Shown piece by piece: positions 14,111 through 20,875 of a stretch of 21,100 nucleotides of DNA. Under the pieces are notes generated by a model. The model made no database searches and was not told where the DNA came from. It saw only the letters and a list, made by a program, of their open reading frames with translations. The stretch lies in the NCBI GenBank assembly GCA_035275285.1, contig DATENA010000229.1, positions 1 through 21,100 of the forward strand. Reading direction: 5' to 3'. A program made the translations under genes and the position numbers. Position 1 is the first letter of the stretch, and each line of letters begins with the position of its first letter. Origin of the DNA: Chersky-265 sp035275285 (GTDB taxonomy: Bacteria; Fibrobacterota; Fibrobacteria; UBA11236).

Positions 14111-15127
14111 CTAGAACCGGCTCTTGAGCAGCAGGTGGATGTCCTGCACCGCATTGAGGGCCGCCTGGCCCCCCACGTGGTTCCGGAAGACCGCGGCGAC
14201 CTGCCCGGTCTTCTTCAACAGTTGGATCTGGCCGCGCACGCGCTCTTCCAGCTCCGGCAGGGAATACCGGTACTCATAACGGGCGTTCCGCGCCCGCAGG
14301 CGCTCCGCCGGCGGACCGCCCGCTTCCGAAGCCCGCCAGGCCGCCGCGTTGCGGCCGCAATAGCGCACGTAAGCCTTGCCGGTGGTGGCATAGGCCTTGA
14401 GGGGAAAAGCATGGGGCAGGTCCGGGAGATCCGTATTGCAGATGCCCACCCCGGCGTCCTTGAGGGATTGCAGCACCGCTTCCTGGTGCCAAGTGCGGTT
14501 GCGGAACTCCACGTGCACGTCCAGGCCCTCCGAGACCGCCCCGGACGCGGTCTCCAGCAGGTAATCCAGGGCCCCGCGCCCGCGCTCCACGCCCTCGCCC
14601 AATTGGATGAGGAAGGAATAGAAGCGCCCCGCCTCCGCCAGGGGCGACACCGCGGCCGCGTGCTTGCGCATGAGCGCGCGGCCCTCGCGCGGATCCCCGA
14701 TGCGCTTGCCGGAAACGTCCCCGCGGACCTTGACGGAGAACATCATGCCCGGCTTGCTGCGCCGCTCCAGCTCGGCGAAATGCCGGATCTCCGGCTCCCG
14801 GGAAAAGGTGCGGTCGATCTCCAGGAAGGAGAAATAGAGCTGGTAGAAGGCGAACCAGCCCCCGCCTTGCGCGCCGGGCGGATAGAAGCGCCCGGCCCAG
14901 TCCCGGTACTCGTACCCGCCGGTGCCCACGCGCAGGCCCAGGCGCGAGAGATCGGGCGGGATGTCCAGGGGCTTCCAAGCGGCCGGGGCGCCGCCCGGCG
15001 GGGCGGCGGGGAAACCGGCGGGCGGAGGCGGCAGGGATCGTAACACAGAGGTTACCCTCGGGCGCGCGGGCGGCGACGGCTCCGGGAACGGGGCGGGGGC
15101 GGCTTCGGCGGGAGTCCAATCGTCCAT
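14111..15127 (-). CDS. DUF72 (YecE-like) TIM-barrel family protein
   Basis: This 338-aa protein's main part (from about residue 60) is a clear DUF72 domain: LRVGTGGYEYRDWAGRFYPPG, split as VGTGGYEYRDW and GRFYPPG, then FLEIDRTFSREPE, FSVKVRGDVS, FLIQLGEG, HVEFRNRTWH and YVRYCGRN. The family forms a TIM barrel of unknown activity. An N-terminal Pro/Ala-rich extension of about 55 residues is unusual. ATG 15127 was chosen because it lies 8 nt after a -10-like TACATT; a TTG at 15157 in frame would run through the operator. The start is directly next to an SOS-like box, so DNA-damage control is likely. No Shine-Dalgarno is seen, which fits a near-leaderless mRNA. Confidence 0.85.
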   Translation of the reverse strand: MDDWTPAEAAPAPFPEPSPPARPRVTSVLRSLPPPPAGFPAAPPGGAPAAWKPLDIPPDLSRLGLRVGTGGYEYRDWAGRFYPPGAQGGGWFAFYQLYFSFLEIDRTFSREPEIRHFAELERRSKPGMMFSVKVRGDVSGKRIGDPREGRALMRKHAAAVSPLAEAGRFYSFLIQLGEGVERGRGALDYLLETASGAVSEGLDVHVEFRNRTWHQEAVLQSLKDAGVGICNTDLPDLPHAFPLKAYATTGKAYVRYCGRNAAAWRASEAGGPPAERLRARNARYEYRYSLPELEERVRGQIQLLKKTGQVAAVFRNHVGGQAALNAVQDIHLLLKSRF

Positions 15128-15128
15128 A

Positions 15129-15144
15129 CTGCACAAATGTACAG
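15129..15144 (-). promoter_or_regulatory. SOS-like (LexA-type) operator of the DUF72 gene
   Basis: On the minus strand it reads CTGTACATTTGTGCAG, a CTG-N10-CAG near-palindrome that covers the -10 TACATT. It differs at one base from the box before the ImuB-like gene. The inner TGTAC-N4-GTGCA closely resembles the Fibrobacter LexA site as I recall it (TGCNC-N4-GTGCA). It is only 1 bp from the ATG. Confidence 0.65.
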
Positions 15145-15165
15145 TCTTCCGGGGCAATCGATCAA
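15136..15165 (-). promoter_or_regulatory. Promoter of the DUF72 gene
   Basis: Minus-strand TTGATC (15160-15165) and TACATT (15136-15141) are spaced 18 bp, and TACATT ends 8 nt before ATG 15127. The operator overlaps the -10, so repressor binding would block polymerase. Predicted leader is about 1-3 nt. Confidence 0.5.
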
Positions 15166-15287
15166 TGGCCGGGCACGGATGCCGAAAACGGGACGGAATC
15201 GCAAGGGCGGTTTGGGCTTTTGGAGGTCTCCGGAAAGGAAAACCGTTGCTTCGGGCTACCCGGTGCGCAACGGAAGGGCCAACGGGG

Positions 15288-16040
15288 CTACTCCATCACC
15301 TGGGTCAGGATGATGGGTCCGTCCCCGGTCACGATGAGGCTGTGCTCGTACTGGGCCACGAAACTGCGATCCGCCGTGGTCAGGGTCCAACCGTCGCCCG
15401 CTTCCTCCGCGAAATCGGCGCCCGTGGACACGAAGGTCTCGATGGCCACCACCATGCCCTCGGCGAACACGTCCTTCTGCTTCGGTTCGTAATAGTTGAA
15501 GATATGATCGGGATACTCATGCAGCGCGCCGCCCGTGCCGTGGCCGGTCAGGTTGCGGATGGTCGCGAACCCGTTCAGTTCCGCCTCCCGCTCGATGGCC
15601 CGGCCCACCAGGTTCAGCTTGCGGCCCGGCTTCGCCTGGGCGATGCCCTTGCGGAGCGCGCGCCGGGAGCAATCGCACAGCTTTTCGATCCGCTTGCTCT
15701 CGTTCCCGAAGGCCACGGTGAAGCCGGTGTCGGCGAAATACCCGTCCAGCTCGGCGGAGACGTCCAGGTTGATGAGATCGCCCTTGCGGATCTTCCGCTT
15801 GGAGGGGATGCCATGGGCGATGGCCTCGTTGACGCTGATGCAGGTGCTGCCGGGGAACCCGTAGATCTTCCGGGGAGCCGAGACCGCGCCGTAGCGGCCG
15901 AAGTTCGCCTCCGCGACGGCGTCCAGCTCCCGCGTGGTGATGCCGTCCTCGATGCCGTTCTTCATCAGCTCCAGGGTCTCGGCCACGACATGGCCTATCT
16001 TCCGCAGGGCTTCGATGTCGAAATGGTTGCGAATGGTCAT
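15288..16040 (-). CDS. map: Methionine aminopeptidase, type I
   Basis: This 250-aa cytoplasmic enzyme removes the initiator Met from new proteins. The pita-bread fold is clear: MTIRNHFDIEALRKIGHVVAETL at the start (seen as IEALRKIGHVVAETL), GFPGSTCISVNEAIAHGIPS with the conserved His, and GDLINLDVSAELDGYFADTGFTV with both metal-binding Asp residues (split as LINLDVSAELDGYFADTG). Then come the metal His in NLTGHGTGGALHEYP and metal Glu residues in VAIETFV and YEHSL. All five ligands appear present. GAGGA lies 8 nt before the ATG. The upstream 68-aa membrane-protein gene is 55 bp away on the same strand. Many bacteria have more than one map gene, so essentiality cannot be judged. Confidence 0.93.
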   Translation of the reverse strand: MTIRNHFDIEALRKIGHVVAETLELMKNGIEDGITTRELDAVAEANFGRYGAVSAPRKIYGFPGSTCISVNEAIAHGIPSKRKIRKGDLINLDVSAELDGYFADTGFTVAFGNESKRIEKLCDCSRRALRKGIAQAKPGRKLNLVGRAIEREAELNGFATIRNLTGHGTGGALHEYPDHIFNYYEPKQKDVFAEGMVVAIETFVSTGADFAEEAGDGWTLTTADRSFVAQYEHSLIVTGDGPIILTQVME

Positions 16041-16095
16041 GGGGATTCCTCGGAGGCAATGGCCCGGGGGCCGTCCACCCGTAAATCTACATCAT

Positions 16096-16302
16096 TCACT
16101 CGGCCCGGATGAAAAACGGGACTCCGGTCAGGAGGGCGCCCACCAACAGGATGGCCCACAGGCTGTCCACGAAATACGGGAACAGGCCCAGCCCCAGGCC
16201 GCAGCCCAGGAACAGGTAATTCCCCCGTTTCTTCCCGAAAATGAAATAACCCGCGCCCACCAGGCCGAACAGGAATTCGATGAACAGCTTGGTCGGATCC
16301 AC
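16096..16302 (-). CDS. Small integral membrane protein, 68 aa
   Basis: A hydrophobic protein with two or three membrane segments: LFIEFLFGLVGAGYFIFGKK, then YLFLGCGLGLGLFPYFV and LWAILLVGALLTGVPFFIR. The GxGYFIxGKK...G....PYFV layout matches small proteins annotated 'amino acid transport protein' in many Gram-negative genomes; that name has little experimental support as far as I know. The start is GTG 16302. It is supported by a promoter (TTGACT, 17 bp, GAGAAT) ending 5 nt before the GTG, which implies a leaderless message starting with GTG. The -35 overlaps the stop codon of the upstream flavin reductase gene. Confidence 0.72.
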   Translation of the reverse strand: MDPTKLFIEFLFGLVGAGYFIFGKKRGNYLFLGCGLGLGLFPYFVDSLWAILLVGALLTGVPFFIRAE

Positions 16303-16307
16303 GGCCT

Positions 16308-16336
16308 ATTCTCGCATGGCTTTTCCCCGGAGTCAA
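16308..16336 (-). promoter_or_regulatory. Promoter of the 68-aa membrane protein gene
   Basis: Minus-strand TTGACT (16331-16336) and GAGAAT (16308-16313) have a 17-bp spacer. The -10 ends 5 nt before GTG 16302. The -35 contains the TGA stop of the upstream gene. Confidence 0.5.
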
Positions 16337-16878
16337 TCCGCGGGCCGGTTCTTGATGGCGCCGACCAATCCCGACAGCACGCCCGACAACACGTCAACGA
16401 TGCCCGGATCGGCAATCGCGCCGGTCTTGGAAATGCGCTTGTAGATGGCCGGGATCGCGAAGGAGGCCTCCGGCACCACCCTGGCCGAAAGGGCGCTCAG
16501 CACCAGGAGCAGGGAGGCATGCGCCTTGTCCCCGCCCGCCGAGGTGGGCGAAGCGCTCAGGGCCGCCACCGGCTTCTTGTCGAACTCGCCCGAGGAAACG
16601 GTCCAGTCCAGCGCGTTCTTCAGGACGCCGGGCATCCCGAAGGCGTATTCCGGCGTCGAGAGGACGACGCCGTCGCTGCGCTTGAGCAAGGCCCGGAATT
16701 CCCGGACCGGCCCGGAGGCGTCGGCATCGTCCAGCTCCGGGCTGAAGAAGGGCAAACGGCCCAAGTCCCCGTAGATCTCGAATTCGATGCCGGGATGCGG
16801 AAGCGCTTGCATGAGTTTCAACAGGGTGGTGTTGGAGGAGTTCTCCCGCAGGCTGCCCGATATCCCCAGGATCCTCAC
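16333..16878 (-). CDS. NADPH-dependent FMN reductase-like flavoprotein
   Basis: This 181-aa flavodoxin-like protein starts with the FMN phosphate loop (ILGISGSLRENSSNTTLL) and has the STPEYAFGMPGVLKNALDW signature of the SsuE/ChrR/azoreductase family, in the usual order and length. Members reduce FMN, quinones, azo dyes or chromate using NAD(P)H; the substrate is not predictable. ALSASPTSAGG is the second flavin-contact loop. The start is GTG 16878 with a strong AGGAAAGGA just upstream. It lies 31 bp after the GNAT gene on the same strand, so they are probably one operon. Confidence 0.87.
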   Translation of the reverse strand: MRILGISGSLRENSSNTTLLKLMQALPHPGIEFEIYGDLGRLPFFSPELDDADASGPVREFRALLKRSDGVVLSTPEYAFGMPGVLKNALDWTVSSGEFDKKPVAALSASPTSAGGDKAHASLLLVLSALSARVVPEASFAIPAIYKRISKTGAIADPGIVDVLSGVLSGLVGAIKNRPAD

Positions 16879-16909
16879 GTCCTTTCCTCGCGCGCTTTTC
16901 CATCCCGCT

Positions 16910-17341
16910 TCATTTCCGTTCCGGCTCCTTTTCCATCATCAGCGCATAGTCCTGGAACCCCATGGCCTTCCAGAACGCAAGACCCATCCTATTATCGGCC
17001 AGGACTTCCATGCGAATTCTTCCGCCGGCCCAGAGATTCCGTTCCGCCCATTGGAACAACATCCTTCCATAGCCTCTCGTCCGCTTGTTCCTTTCGATGA
17101 ACAGCTGCCGCACGTGGACATGATCGGGCTCGCGCTTGAACAAGGCATATCCGAGAATATCCCCATCCTCTTCCGCGTAAACCACCTGGTATTCGCCCCG
17201 GGCGAGCCAAGTTTCCATGCGGGTTTCCAATTCCGGCACCGTCATCGGATTGCGATGGCCAGAATCCTCGATCATGCGCTTGTTCATGGGAGCCAGGATC
17301 GCCGCATCCGCGGGAACCGCCAGCTTATAAGCGATGGCCAT
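16910..17341 (-). CDS. GNAT family N-acetyltransferase
   Basis: This 143-aa protein shows a compact GNAT fold: YKLAVPADAAILAPMNKRMI at the N-terminus, GDILGYALFKRE (strand 4), VHVRQLFIERNKRTRGYGRMLFQWAE (motif A, with R-x-x-G-Y-G acetyl-CoA loop; split here as VRQLFIERNKRTRGYGRML), and MEVLADNRMGLAFWKAMGF (motif B). The substrate is unknown; small-molecule or antibiotic acetylation are both possible. GGGGAG lies about 12 nt before the ATG. It is divergent from the pirin gene, with 123 bp between the start codons, and is followed by the FMN reductase-like gene. Confidence 0.85.
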   Translation of the reverse strand: MAIAYKLAVPADAAILAPMNKRMIEDSGHRNPMTVPELETRMETWLARGEYQVVYAEEDGDILGYALFKREPDHVHVRQLFIERNKRTRGYGRMLFQWAERNLWAGGRIRMEVLADNRMGLAFWKAMGFQDYALMMEKEPERK

Positions 17342-17427
17342 GGTCCGATCGTCTCCCCAACCCGCGCAGCCTTTCCGCGCAGAGACAGGAATCTAGTATT
17401 TAGGCCCGTTTTTCGCCGCAATTTGCC

Positions 17428-17437
17428 TGTTGCAACA
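17428..17437. promoter_or_regulatory. Palindrome TGTTGCAACA over the pirin -35
   Basis: This perfect 10-bp palindrome lies in the divergent GNAT/pirin region and contains the whole -35 TTGCAA of the pirin promoter. ATTTG (17421-17425) and CAAAT (17436-17440) give partial outer symmetry. Its position makes it a candidate repressor site; the regulator is unknown. Confidence 0.35.
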
Positions 17438-17458
17438 AATACCGTTTCGACGTATATT
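17430..17458 (+). promoter_or_regulatory. Promoter of the pirin gene, leaderless type
   Basis: TTGCAA (17430-17435), a 17-bp spacer and TATATT (17453-17458) make a near-consensus promoter. The -10 ends 6 nt before ATG 17465, so transcription should start at or within about two bases of the ATG. No Shine-Dalgarno is present. Confidence 0.65.
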
Positions 17459-17464
17459 ATATCC

Positions 17465-18373
17465 ATGAACACGAAATCGGTCCAACAAGTCTTCTCCCCC
17501 GCCGCGCCCCATATGGTAGGCGACGGCTTCAGAGTGCACAATTTCTTCCCCGGCGGGCACCGCATCGGCATCCATCGGATGAGCCCGTTCTTCCTGATGG
17601 ACTACGGCTCCAAGACCGTATTCCCGCCCAGCGACACGCCCAGGGGCGTGGGCGCCCATCCGCATCGCGGCTTCGAAACGGTGACCATCGCCTATCACGG
17701 CCGGGTCTCCCATCACGATAGCGCGGGCAACAGCGGGATCATCGGCGAAGGCGACGTGCAATGGATGACGGCCGGAGCGGGCGTGCTCCACAAGGAATAC
17801 CATGAGAAGGAATTCAGCCGCGCGGGCGGCCTGATGCAGATGGTGCAATTGTGGGTGAACCTGCCCGCCAGGCATAAGATGACGGCCCCGAAATACCAGG
17901 AGCTGACCCATGCCGGCATGGGCGTCCATGTTTTGTCCGGAGAGGTTTTGTCCGGAGAGGTTCCGCCCGAAGGGGCCGGCAAGGTGGAAGTGATCGCCGG
18001 GGAGTACCGGGGCGCGAAAGGCCCCGCCCATACCTTCACGCCCATCCAGATGTACAACGCGCGCCTGAAGCGGGGCGCGACGGCGGACTTCAGCTTTCCG
18101 GAAACGCATAACACCGGCATGCTGGTGATCGAAGGCGGCATCACCATCAACGGGACCGCCAAGGCCCCGGCGGATCATTTCGTCCTGTTCGCCAACGAGG
18201 GCGAAACCGTTTCCGTGCGGGCCGACGAGGACGCCGTGGTCCTGATCCTGAGCGGCGAGCCCATCGAAGAACCCATCGCCTCCTACGGGCCGTTCGTGAT
18301 GAACACCCAGCAGGAAATCATGCAGGCGATCGAGGACTTCAACGGCGGCAAGTTCGGCGTCCTGGAGGACTGA
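17465..18373 (+). CDS. Pirin family protein
   Basis: This 302-aa bicupin's N-terminal cupin carries the pirin metal site: GVGAHPHRGFETVTIAYHG (two His) and TAGAGVLHKEYH (His and Glu), as expected for Fe binding and the quercetinase-type activity shown for some pirins. The C-terminal cupin follows TFTPIQMYNARL. Pirins act in the cytoplasm as oxygenases or redox-linked regulators, and which applies here is unknown. The start at ATG 17465 is set by the promoter 6 nt upstream; the frame stays open far upstream, but that part overlaps the GNAT gene. A tandem 15-bp duplication (17931-17960) gives VLSGEVLSGEV between the two cupins. It converges on the FUSC-like gene. Confidence 0.9.
   Translation: MNTKSVQQVFSPAAPHMVGDGFRVHNFFPGGHRIGIHRMSPFFLMDYGSKTVFPPSDTPRGVGAHPHRGFETVTIAYHGRVSHHDSAGNSGIIGEGDVQWMTAGAGVLHKEYHEKEFSRAGGLMQMVQLWVNLPARHKMTAPKYQELTHAGMGVHVLSGEVLSGEVPPEGAGKVEVIAGEYRGAKGPAHTFTPIQMYNARLKRGATADFSFPETHNTGMLVIEGGITINGTAKAPADHFVLFANEGETVSVRADEDAVVLILSGEPIEEPIASYGPFVMNTQQEIMQAIEDFNGGKFGVLED
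17931..17960 (+). repeat. Tandem 15-bp duplication inside the pirin gene
   Basis: TTTTGTCCGGAGAGG occurs twice head to tail with no mismatch (17931-17945, 17946-17960). It adds five residues in frame (VLSGE repeated) in the loop between the cupin domains. Perfect identity suggests a recent slippage event. Confidence 0.85.
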
Positions 18374-18378
18374 ACGCG

Positions 18379-18401
18379 GCGGGCGGATCCGATCCGTCCG
18401 C
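18379..18401. terminator. Likely bidirectional terminator between pirin and FUSC-like genes
   Basis: GCGGGCGGATC (18379-18389) and GATCCGTCCGC (18391-18401) pair over 11 positions with one mismatch (a G-T wobble in RNA); the real loop will be wider than the 1-nt centre. It fills almost the entire gap between the two convergent stop codons. There is no long T-run, so efficiency is uncertain. Confidence 0.45.
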
Positions 18402-18914
18402 TCATTCCCCCGAGGCCGCCGGCGCGGCGTTCTTCATCGGGAACAGGTAGTTGAACAGGAAGGTGATCCCCATGGCGATGGCGCAGCCGGCGATCACGCA
18501 GCCGATCCGCTCCAAGGCCACCCGCCAGGAGTTCGTCTGCTGCTCGTTGAGCATGACGATGATCAGCGAAACCAGGGCCGAACGGATGGCTGCGTTCAGC
18601 TTGAAGGCCGTGCCCACGGCGATGGTGGCGACCACGCCCGCGCACAGCAACGGCAGGTCCGGCTTGCGCGCCAGGTAGAGCAGCAGGCCGATGGTGGAGC
18701 CGACGACATTGGCCGCCATCCTCTCGAAGGCCAGCTTGTTCGAATCGCCCCCGTCCGGCGCCAGCACCAGCAGGATGGAAATGATGCTCCAGTAGAATTG
18801 GTGCTGCGGGAAAAGCCTGTACAAGGCGTATCCCAGGCACAGGCCCAGCACGCATTTCACCGCGTACAGGGCCAGCCGCGCCCGCTCGGAATCCATCCGC
18901 AAGGCGGCCTTCAC
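18402..18914 (-). CDS. FUSC/aromatic-acid-exporter-like membrane protein
   Basis: This 170-aa protein has about five or six membrane segments. The order and style resemble the N-terminal membrane half of FUSC/ArAE/YccS proteins: a first helix with YAVKCVLGLCLGYALY, the FYWSIISILLVLAP helix, FERMAANVVGSTIGLLLY, then RVALERIGCVIAGCAIAMGITFLFNYLF (given as RVALERIGCVIAG), a typical FUSC signature. It lacks the cytoplasmic half found in full-length exporters. The substrate is unknown. The start is uncertain: GTG 18914 or ATG 18896. It is 41 nt downstream of the exported unknown gene, probably in the same transcript. Confidence 0.72.
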   Translation of the reverse strand: MKAALRMDSERARLALYAVKCVLGLCLGYALYRLFPQHQFYWSIISILLVLAPDGGDSNKLAFERMAANVVGSTIGLLLYLARKPDLPLLCAGVVATIAVGTAFKLNAAIRSALVSLIIVMLNEQQTNSWRVALERIGCVIAGCAIAMGITFLFNYLFPMKNAAPAASGE

Positions 18915-18955
18915 GCCATCATTCCGTCATCAGCCATTGGCGACGTCGGCAGCCG

Positions 18956-19519
18956 TCATGGATCGGATTCGTATTCTTCGGAAAGGCCCGCGCGCAGCGA
19001 CCATTCTTCCCGGCCGCCTCCCAAGGCCGCTCCGTCGAGAGCGCCTTCGATGATGTACTTGGGGGCGGATTCGGAAATCTTCACGATGGCGGAATCGCCG
19101 GTATCGTCCACCAGCATCAGATCCAGCACGTAGTCCTCTTCCAGGACCTTGCCCGCCTTCTTGGCCTTCAAGCGGTTCCCGTATTCGAAACCGGCCGCGA
19201 ACAGGCTGTCCCTCGCCCGGATGCGGATCTTCTTCTCGCCCTTCCTGGGCCGGAGCCGGGTCCATTGGCCCGCCTTGCCTTTCCCGGCCGTGAAGAAGAA
19301 CGTCCCGCGGCCCAGCTTCAGGGCCACCTCGTCCCCGGTGCGGAAGCCGTCGTTCTTCACGTACACGGATTCGATCCGGACCGCCTTCTTCTTCCCGTTC
19401 TTGAGCCACACGGAGCTGCCTGGGCGGCTGGGATTGGTCCATTCGGATTTCGAGAACTCGATCGAGCCGGAGTTCCGGAGCAGGAGGAACAAGGGTATCA
19501 ACAGCAATTTCAAATTCAT
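18956..19519 (-). CDS. Exported protein of unknown function
   Basis: This 187-aa protein starts with a short hydrophobic signal-like segment (MNLKLLLIPLFLLL) without an obvious lipobox. The mature part is beta-rich and charged: an ESVYVKNDGFRTGDEVALKLG stretch (written here as VYVKNDGFRTGDEVALKLG), GTFFFTAGKGKAGQWTRLR, EKKIRIRARDSLFAAG, then a long acidic EEDYVLDLMLVDDTGDSAIV. I do not recognise a domain. Its own promoter (TTGACG, 18 bp, GATATT) lies between it and the ImuB-like gene. Its position 94 bp downstream of imuB is therefore not proof of a shared transcript. There is no good Shine-Dalgarno before the ATG. Confidence 0.65.
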   Translation of the reverse strand: MNLKLLLIPLFLLLRNSGSIEFSKSEWTNPSRPGSSVWLKNGKKKAVRIESVYVKNDGFRTGDEVALKLGRGTFFFTAGKGKAGQWTRLRPRKGEKKIRIRARDSLFAAGFEYGNRLKAKKAGKVLEEDYVLDLMLVDDTGDSAIVKISESAPKYIIEGALDGAALGGGREEWSLRAGLSEEYESDP

Positions 19520-19557
19520 GGCGCTCTGTCCGCATTCATGGCACTTGGTCTCTCGCA

Positions 19558-19587
19558 AATATCTTTCGTACGGGGGGGAACCGTCAA
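19558..19587 (-). promoter_or_regulatory. Promoter before the exported unknown gene
   Basis: Minus-strand TTGACG (19582-19587) and GATATT (19558-19563) are spaced 18 bp, downstream of the ImuB-like stop. This gives a leader of about 30 nt to ATG 19519. Confidence 0.45.
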
Positions 19588-19613
19588 GGGTCCCGCGCGA
19601 GATAGCGATAAAT

Positions 19614-20798
19614 TCATCCGGACTCCACGTTCGCGCCGCTGAGGATGGCCCCGAACCCGGAGCGGGCGCGGATTTTCGCCAAGGCATCGCCCAAGGCCCG
19701 TTGGCGAGGGTCGGCTTGGGACGCGAACAGATCCGTCTGGCCCGTATCCCGCCTGGGCGCGGGCGCGGTGAGGGCGACGGCGCGGAGGGACACGCGGCGC
19801 TGGTAGAGGACGCGGAACAGTTCCCGGGCCCTGGCGGCCAGCACGTCGAACGCGTCGGTGCGGGGGCGGAGGATCGCGGTCCTGCGCGCGGCCTTGCCGT
19901 CCGCGTAGCGGATGGCAAGCACCAGCCGATCGGCCTGCAGCCCGGCCTTGCGCAACTGGAACGCCAGCTTGTCCGCGGTGAGGCGGACCTTGCGGTCCAG
20001 CCCGTCTTCATCGTTGAGGTCCTCCGCGAGCAAGGTCTCGGCCGTGAGGCTCCGGCGCTCGATGCGGATCTCTTCCAGGTCCAGGCCGCACGCCAGCGTG
20101 TAGAGCTTCTCCCCTTCCCCGCCGAAGCGCGCCGCCAGCGCCGTCCGCCCCAGCCCGCGGATCTGGCCCACGGAGTCGATCGCGTAGCGCCGGATGCGCT
20201 CGCGGCATTGCGGCGACAGGCCCGGGAGGCGCGCGGGAGGAAGAGGCGCGAGCATGCCCGCTTCCTCGCCCAAGGGGCAGTAAGCGGTGTCCCTCCCCGC
20301 GTCCAGGGCCAGGCCCGCCATCACCTTGGCCATCAAGCGCGTGCCCGCGGCGCCCACCGCCACCTCGTCCAGGCCGGTGGAGAAGCGCGCGTCCCGGCGG
20401 AGCTTGGCCGCCAGCGCCTCCGGCTGCAAGGCGCGCGCGGCCGGCGTGCCCGTCATGTCCAGCAAAGCCCGCCCTCCGCGCACCTCGAACTCCGGCGTAT
20501 AGCGGAAGCACAAGGCGCGCAGCTCTTCGCCCAGCGCCGCTTCCCACGCGGCATTGCGGAACACCGGCGCCACCTGCCCGAAGCGCCGGCGCACGGCCGC
20601 CAAAGGCATGCCCGCGCGCACCCCCAAGGCGCGGGCCGCGCCCGAGCATCCGATCACGAAAGTCTTATGGCTGTGCGGATCCTGATCCACCACCGCGAAG
20701 GCCTTGCCCTTGTACGCGCCGTCCCAGGCGGACAGGGCCTGGGACGGGAAGTCTTCGGTTTCCAGGGCCAGGAACAGGGGAGGCGGAGCGGTGATCAT
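19614..20798 (-). CDS. imuB: ImuB-like Y-family polymerase, probably catalytically inactive
   Basis: This 394-aa protein has the Y-family (DinB/ImuB) layout: finger-palm start LFLALETEDF, CSGAARALGVRAGMPL (the 'A..GI..GM' block), RALLDMTGT, then a helix-hairpin-helix thumb (LPGLSPQCRERIRRYAIDSVGQIRGLG, in part) and a little-finger domain. By eye, the catalytic Asp in the first motif is Glu13, and the Asp-Glu pair of the SxDE motif is Gly109-Arg110, so polymerase activity is unlikely. QTDLF at 354-358 fits the beta-clamp motif QxxLF. ImuB normally links ImuA and DnaE2 in damage-induced mutagenesis; neither partner is in this window. ATG 20798 lies 8 nt after the -10; TTG 20807 is inside the operator. 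Confidence 0.82.
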   Translation of the reverse strand: MITAPPPLFLALETEDFPSQALSAWDGAYKGKAFAVVDQDPHSHKTFVIGCSGAARALGVRAGMPLAAVRRRFGQVAPVFRNAAWEAALGEELRALCFRYTPEFEVRGGRALLDMTGTPAARALQPEALAAKLRRDARFSTGLDEVAVGAAGTRLMAKVMAGLALDAGRDTAYCPLGEEAGMLAPLPPARLPGLSPQCRERIRRYAIDSVGQIRGLGRTALAARFGGEGEKLYTLACGLDLEEIRIERRSLTAETLLAEDLNDEDGLDRKVRLTADKLAFQLRKAGLQADRLVLAIRYADGKAARRTAILRPRTDAFDVLAARARELFRVLYQRRVSLRAVALTAPAPRRDTGQTDLFASQADPRQRALGDALAKIRARSGFGAILSGANVESG

Positions 20799-20799
20799 G

Positions 20800-20815
20800 C
20801 TGCCCAAATGTACAG
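20800..20815 (-). promoter_or_regulatory. SOS-like (LexA-type) operator of the ImuB-like gene
   Basis: On the minus strand it reads CTGTACATTTGGGCAG, one base different from the DUF72 box, again CTG-N10-CAG, again covering the -10 TACATT and 1 bp from the ATG. SOS control is expected for imuB-type genes in other bacteria, which supports the reading. Confidence 0.72.
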
Positions 20816-20835
20816 TTAGTCCGTAGCCTCGGCAA
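20807..20835 (-). promoter_or_regulatory. Promoter of the ImuB-like gene
   Basis: Minus-strand TTGCCG (20830-20835), 17 bp, then TACATT (20807-20812), ending 8 nt before ATG 20798. The -10 lies inside the SOS-like box. Confidence 0.5.
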
Positions 20836-20875
20836 TCGAGAAAACGGGCGATTTACGGGGAATTATCTTTCCTGC

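Noticed and set aside
16787..17464. Upstream extension of the pirin frame by 226 codons
   Set aside because: It overlaps the GNAT and flavin reductase genes antisense, and a near-consensus promoter sits right before ATG 17465.
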